Part shown: positions 1-10,700 of the stretch, one piece after another
How the letters are laid out: each line of letters starts with the position of its first letter
How positions within the stretch are numbered: the first letter of the stretch is position 1
Origin: FEN-1297 sp046705645
GTDB taxonomy: Bacteria > Bacteroidota > Ignavibacteria > Ignavibacteriales > Ignavibacteriaceae
Reading direction: 5' to 3'
DNA length: 27,016 nucleotides
NCBI GenBank assembly: GCA_046705645.1
Contig: JBJKQE010000227.1
Coordinates: forward strand, 1-27,016
Notes under the pieces: model-generated
Seen by the model: the letters and a program-made list of their open reading frames with translations, nothing else
What the model was told of the DNA's origin: nothing
Databases searched by the model: none
Made by a program: the position numbers and the translations under genes

Positions 1-1
1 A

Positions 2-3000
2 ATTAAAGGAGTAATAGACTTTCTGGTCAAACTAAAAAACTTCCAGAATAATCCAAATTTAAAAAGAGAGAAATTAATCAATAAGCCTGATTTATATAGC
101 GGAGAATTAATTAATAAATATGAAAAAGCAAACGTTAAAGAGAATGATAGTTTTAAGAAAAAAATATTAATTGCTTGCACTCATTTCTGGCCTTCAACCG
201 GAGGAGTAGAATCAATTTCCGAAGATTTAGGATACAACCTCGTAAAACGAGGATATCAAGTTGATATAGCCACCTTAAGCCGCCAGGACAGAACTTCTTT
301 ATACTATAAAGGAATGAATATTATTTCGATGGATTCCTCTGCCCAAATTGATTACGGTATACCTAAATGGTCAGTTGAATTAAGGAATTTAATTTTATCG
401 AGTAATTATAATGCGTGTATTCTGTTAGCGGATCCTTTAAATCATGTAATTTGGTCATTGTTTAAAGCTACAATTCCTTTAGAGAAACGTGTAATTATAC
501 AGCCAATAATAAATAAAGAAGGTTACGAACAATGGAAAAAGAATGATAAATTTAGAAAAAATTTATCTTCAATTCTCCAGAAAAGTACTGTTATATCAAT
601 TTCTAAAAATGGCATAGAGTCTCAGTTTTTAAAAGAAGAATCTATTCCTTTTTCTTATATTCCGAATGCCTGCGCTCCAATCAATCATTCAATCAATTTT
701 AGATTCAAATATAATATACCGGATGATGCTGTATTAATATTACATGTTGCTAACTTGTGGTCTGTTAAGAATCATTTAGCAATTCTTGAAGAATTTAAAA
801 TCATGCCTGATAACTGGGTTTTATTAATGATAGGATATCCTTCTACTGATTCGGAATATGTTTTCAAAGTTACATCGAAAGCAAAAAAGACTAAAAATGT
901 AATATTCATACCGGGTTTGTCCAAGGAAGAAATTTCCAGTGCAATGGATGCGGCAGATTTCATTATTTTAGCATCAATTGCAGAAGGGGCGCCGGTAACA
1001 ATTCTTGAAGCTATGAGTCATGGAAAACCTTGGATAGCAACACACACTTGTGGATCAATAAATGAAAATGCGGGTGGAATAATAACGGATCTTAATAAAT
1101 TTCAGTCAGCCATAAAATACTTATTGAACAATTCTGTAAAAAGCAAAGAACTGGGAGAATTAGGGAAAAAACAATGGCAAAAGAAGCACGACTGGCAAAA
1201 AGTTATTCGAGCATGGGAAGAGGTGATTTTAAACGGAAAATCCTTAGTTGATTTTTCTGTTGATAATGAAATTCTGTATAGAACGAATAGAATCCAAATC
1301 GAATGGGAAAGATATTCTGAAAATGAATTCGTTGTTTCAAATACTCCTTCGCAGTCCGAAAGTAATCATAATATTTTACCAAAACCACTAGTTTCTGTTA
1401 TCATTCCAACTTACAATCGTCCTGATAAATTAAAAAAAGCAATTGATAGCGTTCTTGAACAAAGCTATAACAATTTTGAGGTTGTTATTGTTAATGATGC
1501 GGGTGAAGATGTTTCCGGTGTAATTAATTCTTTTAATGATAAACGAATAAAATTATTTATTCATAAAGAAAACAAAGGACTTGCTGCCGCAAGGAACACC
1601 GGATTAAAAAATGCTTGTGGAAAGTATATTGCCTACCTGGATGATGACGACATATTCTATTCCGATCACCTGGAATCTTTGGTTTCATTTTTAGAAAGTA
1701 ATAATTACAATGTTGCTTATACGGATTCATATAAAGCAACTCAAGAACTTCGCAACGGAATTTATGTTACAATTAAAAAAACGGTTCCTTTTTCAAATGA
1801 TTTCTCTAAAGAGAAATTATTGGAACTGAATATTGCTCCGGTTCTATGTTTTATGCACGAAAGATCATGCATAGAAAAAATCGGATTATTCGATGAATCG
1901 CTTAAGGCGCACGAAGATTGGGATTTTTGGATAAGACTATCGGAGAAATACGATTTTTATCATATAAAGAAAATTACATCAGAGTTCAGACAGAGAACCG
2001 ACAAGAGCAATATGACTGGTTCTCAAAACCAGGATTTCTATAATTCTTATAGAGATATAATTGTTAAACATTATAATTTATGCAATCATAATCCTATTCT
2101 GCTCAACAAACAAATAAATAATCTTCGCATTATAAAGCAAAAAGCCCTTAACGCCGGTCAAATAACGGATAAAGAAGAACCACCGGAAGTATCAATTATA
2201 ATTCCGGTTTATAATAAAGTCGATCTAACCAGGCAATGTTTAAGAGTTCTCTATAAAAATACATCTTTGAATATAAGTTTTGAAATTATAGTGATAGATA
2301 ACGCATCAAGCGATAACACAAATGGTTATTTGAAATTTGCATCTAATATTTATAATAATCTTACAGTAATAACTAATTCTCAGAACCTCGGTTTTGCTAA
2401 AGCAAACAACTTAGGGGTTAAATATGCAAAAGGGAAGTATCTTCTATTTCTAAATAACGATACTGAACCACAGTCAGGCTGGCTGGAAAATCTTTTTAAA
2501 GTAATTGAAGCTGATAAAAATATTGCCGCGGTCGGAAGTAAATTGTTATTTCCGGACGGAAGTCTACAGCACGCAGGTGTTGTTATAATTGAAGATAATA
2601 AACTTCCAGATCCTCTGGTTGCACGTCATGTGTACTGGAAAGCAAAAGCCGACTTAAGGGAAGCAAATAACAGAAAAACCTATCAGGCGTTAACGGCAGC
2701 TTGTCTTTTAGTCCGGAAAGAGGATTTTAAAGATGCTGGTGGTTTTGACGAGGAATACTGGAACGGTTACGAAGATATTGATCTTTGTTTTAAACTCGGG
2801 GAAAATAGTAAAAAGCTCGTTTATGTTCCGGAAAGTGTTGTTATACATCATGAATCTCAGAGCGGTCGTGAAAGGTTTTCCAAAGTTTCTCAGAATATTT
2901 CCCGGCTTCATAAAAAATGGCTTGGAAAAGTAAAACCTGATTTTATTATAGAAAAAGACGGAAAAATAATTGAAACAGATGTCGGTCAAATTAAGGAATA

Positions 3001-6000
3001 TATTAATTCTGACGTTGAAGAAAATTTAAATATTATAAAAAATAAAAAATATAAATTTCAAGTATCAATTATAGCATTAACATATAAACAATTTGAGTAT
3101 TCAAAATTATTTATAGACTCCGTTTATAAAAATACTAATGTTGATTTCGAACTTATTATTATTGATAACGGAGGAGATAAAGAAACCGTTGATTTTCTAA
3201 AATCACTTTCAACCGATAAGAATAATATTAAAGCCGTTTTCAATTCAACCAACTCGGGCTTCCCTAAAGGAATAAACCAAGGAATAAAAATAGCAGAGGG
3301 GAAGTATATTGTTATTACTAATAATGATGTTGTGGTTACCGAAGGCTGGCTCGAAAGGATGCTGGAAGTTGCCGAATCGAATAATAAAATTGGTATTGTT
3401 GGCCCCATAAGTAATGCTGTTAGCGGTGTACAACTCGACAAGCAAGCAAAATATTCCAGTATTGAAGAGATGCACCGCTATGCAGAACAAGTAAAGAAAC
3501 AAAACTGCAATTTGACATTTGAATTTCCGAGGGTTGCTTTTCTATGTACATTAATTAAAAAGGAAGTAATAGAAAAAATAGGCGGACTGGACGAAAGATT
3601 TTCTCCCGGGAATTTTGAGGATGATGATTTTTGTCTTCGTGCTCAGCTTGCGGGATTTAAAACTATAATTGCAAAAGATGTTTTTATACACCATTACGGC
3701 TCAAAAAGCTTTTCTGCAGATGGTAATGATAAATACAAAAAGATATTAGAAACAAATCAAAAAATATTTGTGAAAAAATGGGGGGGAACTCCTGAAGATA
3801 TCTGGTTAAAAGGAAAACAAATTAAAGGAAGAAATATCATGATTACTTTAAGTACGAACGAATTCGTTGAAAACCTTGATAGAGCTTTGTCTTTAATTGA
3901 AGATAAAGACTATTCAGCTGCATTTCAATTCTTGAAGAGCTGTATTGAAATGTATGACCGATACCATCATGAAGCTGAAGAACTTGATTTAACGTACCTG
4001 CTGAATTTGGCAGGCAATATTTCCTTGCTTTCAGGAAATAGCGAAAATGCAAAATATTATTTTGAAAAGGCATTAAATGAAGATCATTGTTCCTCTCTTG
4101 CGTGCATCGGTTTAGGTGATGTATTATTTATTTCAGGTAATTATAAAGCAGCCAAAACAATGTATGAATGGGGAGTGAAAAATAATCCAGGGAATCAAGC
4201 AGCAACTGAAGGATTGGAAAAGGTTAACAAACTTTTAAATTATGGTGGAAATGATAACTCTATAGTTGAACTTGTAAAGGATGAGAAAGAGACCGGGAAC
4301 AAGCCAGGCGAATCCGAGTATGAAACAGATAAATTAATTGAAGATGCATACGAACTTTTTAATAATAAAAAATTCGACAATGCACTTAAAAAATTAGCAC
4401 AAGCAGAGAAGTTGTTTAACGGACAGCTTAGTAGTCCTACTGATAATAGTTTTGCATCATCTTTTTTTAATATGAAAGGTTTTATTTACCTGGGGTTAAA
4501 CGATGTTGACAATGCCAGAACCTGTTTTGAAAGATCATTAAATATCGACCCATATTCCTCCCAGGCATGTGCCGGTCTTGGAGAAATTTTCTTCATGACC
4601 GGACATGACGAACAATCAAAAATTATGTTCGAGTGGGCATTAAAAAATAATCCGGATAATTTAATAGCAATCAGTGGATTAAAAAAGATTAACAGCTTAC
4701 TTGGTTATCCAGACAATCATTTTTCACTTAATGAAACATCCGGTAAAATAAATCAATCACGCGATATAAAAATTAATCATAGGGATGACTTCGGTAAACT
4801 GTTTAATAAGCTTGGACTCATAGGGAAAGGCGTCGAAATAGGCATACAGGAAGGTGTTTTTTCGGAAACTCTCCGGACAGGATGGAATGGGGAAGAATTA
4901 TATTTGATCGATAGATGGAAATACGATCCTGGTTATAAAGATATTGCAAATGTACCGGACGATAAGCAGAAAGAATATTATTTGTCGGTTGTAGAAAAAT
5001 TTTCCAACGATAATAGCATTCAGATAATTAGGAAAGAATCTTTAACTGCCGTAAAACAATTCCCTAATGAATATTTCGATTGGATCTATATAGATGCTGA
5101 CCACTCCCTGGAAGGTTGTTCAAAAGACCTGCAAGCATGGTATCCAAAATTAAAACCAGGAGGAATCTTAGCGGGACATGATTATATTGACGGTGAGCTG
5201 GTCGGCGGAAGTTTTGGAGTAAAAAGCGCTGTTGATAGTTTTGTTAATAAATTAAACGTAACACTTTTTACAACAGAAGAGAATACATTAAAAAGCTGGT
5301 ACTTTATTAAACCCGGTTTAATCAATAAATCAAAAGAAATTGAAAATATTGAAAGTGGAACTGTAAACAGCAGCGGAGTGGAATCGAATTTACATTCGGA
5401 ACTAAATGAAGTTTTGGCAGCCTCATTTGAATTATTTGGTAAAAAATATTTTAAGGAAGCTATTGCCGTTCTGGATAAATCTAGAGAACTGTTTTATTCA
5501 CAGGAAGGAAAAGAACTTATTTCCGCCTTTGAGAATTTAAAAGGATTAAATTATTTGGGGCTGGATGAAAAAGAAAATGCACGCAAATGTTTTGAAACCG
5601 CATTAGATAAAAATCCAGAATCTTCTCAAGCCTATGCCGGTTTCGGAGAGTTGTATTATCTGGATAATAATGATAAGGAAGCTAAAAAGATGTTTGAGGA
5701 AGCGTTAAAATATAACCCGGTTAATTTTTTTGCTGCTGGCGGACTATCTAAAGTAAACCGTCTGCTCGGGTTTCCGTATGATCATTCCGATCTTGAGGAT
5801 TATATAACCGACGTGGATTCTTTTAAATTTAAAGCTGCTCTCAATCAGATTCTTGAGTCATCATTTGAATTATTCGGGCTAAAATATTTTGAAGAGGCAA
5901 TTGATAACCTTAATAAATCTGAGGAATTATTTTACTCGCAAAAAAACATAGAACTGATCTCTGCTTTCGAAAACTTAAAAGGCTTTAATTACCTCGGATT

Positions 6001-6229
6001 AGATAATAAAGAAGCATCAAGAGAATGCTTTGAAACAGCGCTAAATATCAATCCCAAATCCTCACAGGCTTGTGCAGGCTTGGCAGAATTATTCTACCTG
6101 GAAGGCAAAGACAAAGAAGCAAAAACAATGTACGAATATGCCCTGGAAAATAATCCGGACAATCAATTTGCAACGGGAGGGCTTGAAAAAGTAAATAAAT
6201 TGTTAAACGTGTCAGAGGCAAATTTTTAA
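2..6229 (+). CDS. Giant mosaic glycosyltransferase: GT4, three GT2 domains, TPR modules, methyltransferase (5' partial)
   Basis: The reading frame is open from the window edge (first whole codon at 2) to TAA at 6227, at least 2075 codons. The Met at 314 is not the start: codons before it encode the N-terminal fold of a GT-B enzyme (KKILIACTHFWPSTGGVE, from about 155). Domains in order: GT4-like (about 150-1230) with an E-x7-E motif near 983-1009; GT2 no. 1 (about 1379-2100) with DDDD at 1640-1651; GT2 no. 2 (about 2180-2990) with NND; GT2 no. 3 (about 3055-3840) with NND; TPR modules (3850-4235 and 4322-4715); a class I SAM methyltransferase (about 4775-5320) with YIDADHS and KPGGILAGHDY; then two more TPR modules (5399-6212). 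No signal peptide or membrane segment is visible in the part present, so it is probably cytoplasmic. The order suggests several sugar transfers and a methylation on one chain. Proximity to flagellin makes flagellin a plausible acceptor, which is inference. Nucleotide sugars and acceptor cannot be read from sequence. Confidence 0.9.
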   Translation: MKGVIDFLVKLKNFQNNPNLKREKLINKPDLYSGELINKYEKANVKENDSFKKKILIACTHFWPSTGGVESISEDLGYNLVKRGYQVDIATLSRQDRTSLYYKGMNIISMDSSAQIDYGIPKWSVELRNLILSSNYNACILLADPLNHVIWSLFKATIPLEKRVIIQPIINKEGYEQWKKNDKFRKNLSSILQKSTVISISKNGIESQFLKEESIPFSYIPNACAPINHSINFRFKYNIPDDAVLILHVANLWSVKNHLAILEEFKIMPDNWVLLMIGYPSTDSEYVFKVTSKAKKTKNVIFIPGLSKEEISSAMDAADFIILASIAEGAPVTILEAMSHGKPWIATHTCGSINENAGGIITDLNKFQSAIKYLLNNSVKSKELGELGKKQWQKKHDWQKVIRAWEEVILNGKSLVDFSVDNEILYRTNRIQIEWERYSENEFVVSNTPSQSESNHNILPKPLVSVIIPTYNRPDKLKKAIDSVLEQSYNNFEVVIVNDAGEDVSGVINSFNDKRIKLFIHKENKGLAAARNTGLKNACGKYIAYLDDDDIFYSDHLESLVSFLESNNYNVAYTDSYKATQELRNGIYVTIKKTVPFSNDFSKEKLLELNIAPVLCFMHERSCIEKIGLFDESLKAHEDWDFWIRLSEKYDFYHIKKITSEFRQRTDKSNMTGSQNQDFYNSYRDIIVKHYNLCNHNPILLNKQINNLRIIKQKALNAGQITDKEEPPEVSIIIPVYNKVDLTRQCLRVLYKNTSLNISFEIIVIDNASSDNTNGYLKFASNIYNNLTVITNSQNLGFAKANNLGVKYAKGKYLLFLNNDTEPQSGWLENLFKVIEADKNIAAVGSKLLFPDGSLQHAGVVIIEDNKLPDPLVARHVYWKAKADLREANNRKTYQALTAACLLVRKEDFKDAGGFDEEYWNGYEDIDLCFKLGENSKKLVYVPESVVIHHESQSGRERFSKVSQNISRLHKKWLGKVKPDFIIEKDGKIIETDVGQIKEYINSDVEENLNIIKNKKYKFQVSIIALTYKQFEYSKLFIDSVYKNTNVDFELIIIDNGGDKETVDFLKSLSTDKNNIKAVFNSTNSGFPKGINQGIKIAEGKYIVITNNDVVVTEGWLERMLEVAESNNKIGIVGPISNAVSGVQLDKQAKYSSIEEMHRYAEQVKKQNCNLTFEFPRVAFLCTLIKKEVIEKIGGLDERFSPGNFEDDDFCLRAQLAGFKTIIAKDVFIHHYGSKSFSADGNDKYKKILETNQKIFVKKWGGTPEDIWLKGKQIKGRNIMITLSTNEFVENLDRALSLIEDKDYSAAFQFLKSCIEMYDRYHHEAEELDLTYLLNLAGNISLLSGNSENAKYYFEKALNEDHCSSLACIGLGDVLFISGNYKAAKTMYEWGVKNNPGNQAATEGLEKVNKLLNYGGNDNSIVELVKDEKETGNKPGESEYETDKLIEDAYELFNNKKFDNALKKLAQAEKLFNGQLSSPTDNSFASSFFNMKGFIYLGLNDVDNARTCFERSLNIDPYSSQACAGLGEIFFMTGHDEQSKIMFEWALKNNPDNLIAISGLKKINSLLGYPDNHFSLNETSGKINQSRDIKINHRDDFGKLFNKLGLIGKGVEIGIQEGVFSETLRTGWNGEELYLIDRWKYDPGYKDIANVPDDKQKEYYLSVVEKFSNDNSIQIIRKESLTAVKQFPNEYFDWIYIDADHSLEGCSKDLQAWYPKLKPGGILAGHDYIDGELVGGSFGVKSAVDSFVNKLNVTLFTTEENTLKSWYFIKPGLINKSKEIENIESGTVNSSGVESNLHSELNEVLAASFELFGKKYFKEAIAVLDKSRELFYSQEGKELISAFENLKGLNYLGLDEKENARKCFETALDKNPESSQAYAGFGELYYLDNNDKEAKKMFEEALKYNPVNFFAAGGLSKVNRLLGFPYDHSDLEDYITDVDSFKFKAALNQILESSFELFGLKYFEEAIDNLNKSEELFYSQKNIELISAFENLKGFNYLGLDNKEASRECFETALNINPKSSQACAGLAELFYLEGKDKEAKTMYEYALENNPDNQFATGGLEKVNKLLNVSEANF
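5399..6212 (+). repeat. Tandem TPR module duplication in the giant glycosyltransferase
   Basis: Two copies of a TPR module lie at a constant offset of 438 bases (146 residues). Copy one begins ELNEVLAASFELFG and ends GGLSKVNRLL; copy two begins ALNQILESSFELFG and ends GGLEKVNKLL. Both contain LISAFENLKG and CFETAL. No indel is seen across the pair. Related, more diverged modules lie at 4322-4715 and 3850-4235, so the methyltransferase domain sits between TPR modules of one family. The nucleotide sequences have drifted, so the duplication is not very recent. Confidence 0.85.
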
Positions 6230-6248
6230 GCAGCATAAATAATTAACG

Positions 6249-7775
6249 ATGAATAATTCCGTTAAAATAACTTTAAGCATGATCGTTAAGAACGAGGAGA
6301 AATATCTAAGAGAATGTCTTGATTCTGTAAAAGATATCGTTGACGAAATTATAATCGTCGATACAGGATCAGTGGATAATACAATAAATATTGCTAAAGA
6401 ATATAGAGCGAAAGTATACCGGTACAATTGGATTAATGATTTTTCCGCAGCAAGAAATTTTGCTTTAAGTAAATCTTCAGGCCGCTGGATCTTATATATG
6501 GATGCAGATGAAAGGTTGTCAAAAGAATCAATTGCTGAATTAAATAAAACAACTGAAAATAATAAGTTATTAGGATGCCGCTGCATTGTAAATAATCTGG
6601 ATGATCATAACGGTAAGCGGAATTATATGCGTTATACCAGGCTGTTTCACAATCACTCCAAAATAAAATTTTCCGGAGCTGTTCATGAACAAATTGATGA
6701 CTCGCTTATTGAAAACGGTTATGAAATTATAGATACCGGAATTGAAATACTTCATACAGGATATAATTTGCCTGAAGAGAAACTACGTGAAAAAGGCTTA
6801 AGAAACCTGGAGATATTAAAAAGAGAATATGAAAAAAACAATTCGTCTTATAACACTTTTCAACTTGCCAATACTTTTTCTTTAATTAAAGATTATGAAG
6901 ATGCATATAAATATTATCTGCTGTCGGTTAAAGCCGATAATCTAAAACCAGAATATAAAGCCCATGCTTATCTTTTCCTTTGCGATTATGAATTAAGAAA
7001 GCATAGAATTGCCGAAGCTGTTAATTTTTTAGAAAGAGGATTGAATAACGATTACTCAAATACATTGCTGCATTTGCTTGCAAGCGATATATATTTCAGA
7101 ATTAATAAAAAAGAAAAAGCACTGGAACATTGCTGCAAAGCTTTGGAAGAAAATAAAAAGACAATTTCCTTAAAAAGTAAATCATCTTTTGGCGTAATAT
7201 TAAAAGCTGAATTGATTATATCGAAAGGCATTTATTATTCTTTGTTATCCGCAGATAGTACAAAATTAAAATTTTTTATAAATGAGTTTAAAAAAGAAAA
7301 TAATAAACAAGCTGTTTTTATCGAAAGTTTTATTAAAAACAAAATATTCTCTGCTGCTGAGAAGGATGAAGTTCTTAAAATAGTAACGGCAGATAATTTA
7401 GATTTGTTTCTATTAATTATGGAAAATTATAAAGAAAAAAAAACAGCACTAGAGATATTGCTCTTACTTAATGATAGGTTTAGTAATAATTCCAAATTTT
7501 TAAAAACATTGGGATTATTATATTTCGAAAATAAATTATATAACGAAGCAATTAAAGAATATGAAGAATCTTTATTGCAGAAGGAAAAAGATCCTGCATC
7601 CGTTTTTTATTTGATATCGGCTCTTATTGAAAGTAATCAAATTGATAAAATACCAGATTTACTTTTATTTGCCGAGAATGAATTCGGGAATATTCCAGAA
7701 TTTAATTCTTCATTTGAAAATTTAAAGCAAAAACTTAGCGAAATATTCAATGGTCAAACATTACTGAAACATTAG
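6249..7775 (+). CDS. GT2 glycosyltransferase with C-terminal TPR-like helices
   Basis: The 508-residue protein opens with a GT2 catalytic domain of the type seen in SunS-like enzymes: SMIVKNEEKYLRECLDSV, then IIIVDTGSVDNT and RNFALSKSSGRWILYMDADE. The acidic metal-binding motif D85-A-D87 follows the usual Ile/Leu-Tyr-Met context. The catalytic region covers roughly residues 5-190. The rest is helical and TPR-like, for example NTFSLIKDYEDAYKYYLLSV and FENKLYNEAIKEYEESL. It starts 19 bases after the upstream stop and ends 8 bases before the next gene, so all three are probably cotranscribed. No clear Shine-Dalgarno precedes the ATG. The family transfers sugars from nucleotide donors; some members modify Ser, Thr or Cys residues of proteins. 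A role on flagellin is inferred from location. Confidence 0.85.
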   Translation: MNNSVKITLSMIVKNEEKYLRECLDSVKDIVDEIIIVDTGSVDNTINIAKEYRAKVYRYNWINDFSAARNFALSKSSGRWILYMDADERLSKESIAELNKTTENNKLLGCRCIVNNLDDHNGKRNYMRYTRLFHNHSKIKFSGAVHEQIDDSLIENGYEIIDTGIEILHTGYNLPEEKLREKGLRNLEILKREYEKNNSSYNTFQLANTFSLIKDYEDAYKYYLLSVKADNLKPEYKAHAYLFLCDYELRKHRIAEAVNFLERGLNNDYSNTLLHLLASDIYFRINKKEKALEHCCKALEENKKTISLKSKSSFGVILKAELIISKGIYYSLLSADSTKLKFFINEFKKENNKQAVFIESFIKNKIFSAAEKDEVLKIVTADNLDLFLLIMENYKEKKTALEILLLLNDRFSNNSKFLKTLGLLYFENKLYNEAIKEYEESLLQKEKDPASVFYLISALIESNQIDKIPDLLLFAENEFGNIPEFNSSFENLKQKLSEIFNGQTLLKH

Positions 7776-7783
7776 GAAATATA

Positions 7784-10700
7784 ATGGAAGGAAATTATCA
7801 GGAAGCTGTCAAATATTTTCAAAAAAGAGATTATAAGTCTGCTCAGGTTATTTTATTGGGTTTAGTAAAGAAACAGCCGACAAATATAAACGTTCTTTAT
7901 TTTCTTGCAGTGGTAAAATCTCAAATAGGTGAATTCAATTCAGCGGTACCTTTGTTTCAAAAAGTTATAAGTCTAAAAAAAGATCATACAGAAGCATATT
8001 ATAATCTTGCTTTATGTTTGCAAAATCTGGACAATAAAGAAGATGCGTTAAATTATTATAAGAAAGCCATTGAGTTGAATCCGTTTTTGTCTGAAGCTTA
8101 TAATAATATCGCGGTTATATATAAAAGCTTGGGAAAGTACGATGAAGCGGAATCCGTCTTAACAAAAGCTGTAAAGGTAAAACCGGATAACACAAATGCT
8201 ATGAGCAACCTCTCCAGTTTGACTCTCGATAAAAATCATTCCAGGGAATACGCCAAAGCATTTGAGTTATATGAAAAGGGAAATTTTGCAGACGCAAAGG
8301 AAATACTTTCTAAGCTTCTGGAAAAAAACTCGGGAAGTATTAATTTGCTGAAATCGCTGGGGATTCTATATCATCAATTAAATGAGTTTGAACAATCGGC
8401 AGAATATTATAAAAGGATATTATCTATCGATAAAAATAACAGCGAGGCAGAATACAGCCTCGGCGTATGTTATCATAGTTTGGATAATAACGAAACTGCT
8501 TTAGCTCATTATAAAAAAGCAATTGAGTTAAATCCGGAGTATGTTGACGCCTATAATAATCTGGGACTGTTATATGCCTCTTTAAAAAATTATACTGAGG
8601 CTGAAAAATATTATCGTCTGGCGCTGAAGTATAATCCTGAATATTTTAATACAATTATAAACCTCGGCAGTTTAAGGTTATATGCAGATGATTTTGAAGG
8701 AGCCGGTGAGTATTTTAATAAGGCCCTATTAATAGCCGGATCAAATGATAATGATGCAGGTAAATCTGTTGCTTACAGCAATATCGGTTTTATGCATTTA
8801 AGAAAAAAAGAAATTGAAGAAGCAATTAAATACTTCGATATAGGAATAAAATTTAACCCCGATAGTGTACTGGCTCACTACAATAAAGCTGAAGCCCTGC
8901 TTGTATCCGGGAAGTTTGATGAGGGCTGGAAAGAATATGAATGGAGGACGGGCAGAAAAGATTTCGGGAAGAGAAAATTTGAAAAATCTTTTAAGCTTGA
9001 GCAAAATTTACAAGGTAAAAGAATACTTGTATATGCAGAACAGGGATTAGGCGATGCTTTGCAGTTTATCAGGTATTTACCGATGCTCAAAGAAAAAGGA
9101 TGCTATATAATTTTTGAATGCGGCAAAGAAATGCATTCTTTAATAAAAGATTTTAAAGGAGTAGATGAAATAATTGAAAGAAATCTTAACGAAGCTCCGA
9201 ATATCAAATATGATTTTGAGATACCTCTGTTAAATCTTCCGCAATATTTTAATACTGCTATTAACAATATTCCGGCGGCTGTTCCTTATCTAAAGGCGGA
9301 TGAACAATTGAAAAAACAATGGACCGGGATAATAAACGATAAAGATAAATTGAAGATCGGAATTGTATGGGCAGGCAGCCCGATTCATACAAACGATAAA
9401 CACCGCTCGGTAAGATTAAGTCAATTTATGCCGTTATTATCTATTGAAGGCGCACATTTCTATTCTCTGCAAAAAGGTTTCCCGGTTATACAGGCAAAAG
9501 ATTACCAGCTTTTGTTAACGGTTTTAGATGAACAAATAAAATCGTTTACTGATACCGCTGCAATAATTGAAAACCTGGACCTTGTTATTACAGTGGATAC
9601 TTCCGTAGCTCACTTGGCAGGAGCCCTTGGAAAAGCAACTTGGGTATTAATTCCATTTTTGCCCGACTGGAGATGGATGCTTAACGGGAAAGAATCGCTT
9701 TGGTATCCGACATTAAAATTATACAGGCAGCCGGCAGTAGGCGACTGGAATACGGTCTTTTTAGAGATGAAAGAAGATCTGGTTGAACTTGTAAAGAATC
9801 GAAAAAAAGAATCAGCAAATTTAAAAAACGAGATTAGTGAAGTTAATTCATCTGAAGATTTATCCGCGAATCAGGTTTCGAAAGGCGAAACTATTTATCT
9901 CGGACTAACTTCAGGTGAAAATTTCGGCTGGGGAGTTTGCAGTAAATATTTGAAGAAAGAATTATCTAAAAAGATAAACATTATTAATATAGATGAGCAT
10001 AAAGAATTAAGTGGTATTAATAAAATTAACGGACCTGTTTTTCATGCATTGAATAATAATGATTTCAGCGGGCTGTATCCTGTTAAGGGAACAGTAAACA
10101 TCGGTTATACTTTTTTTGAATATGAGCTGAACGATTCTGCAGTTAGGAATGCTGCGAATTATGATCTCGTATTAGGCGGCTCTACGTGGAATGAACAGAA
10201 ATTAAAAGATAGAGGTGTAGAGAATACCGGTTCACTTATTCAAGGTGTAGACCCTGAATTATTTTATCCGGGAGAAGAAATAAAAAAAAATAATTTATTT
10301 GTAATTTTTTCAGGCGGAAAATTCGAGCTTAGGAAAGGACAGGATCTTGTATTGAAAGCCGTAAAAATATTGCAGCAAAAATTTCCGGATATAATTCTTA
10401 TAAATGCCTGGTATAATATGTGGCCGAATACAATGCATTCAATGAGCGTTTCTAAACATATTAAATATGAATACAAAGGAGAAACCTGGAAAAATTTTAT
10501 GATAAACTTATGTAAGATAAATGATATCGACGGCGATAAAATTCTTACATTGCCTGTTACACCGAATAATAAGCTTAGGGAATTATATCTTAACTCGGAT
10601 ATTGGTCTTTTCCCAAACCGGTGCGAAGGAGGCACTAATCTGGTTTTAATGGAATACATGGCATGCGGGAAACCTGTAATTGCTTCTTATAATACCGGTC

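Noticed and set aside
2708..2989. Open frames on the opposite strand or in other frames within the large glycosyltransferase genes
   Set aside because: They lie fully inside well-supported domains, have no ribosome site and no recognisable motif; they are shadows of the real coding frame.
7435..10290. A9 runs at 7435-7443 and 10282-10290 in glycosyltransferase genes as phase-variation tracts
   Set aside because: A-runs encoding Lys are expected in DNA this AT-rich, and similar runs occur throughout; they carry little information compared with the G7 run.
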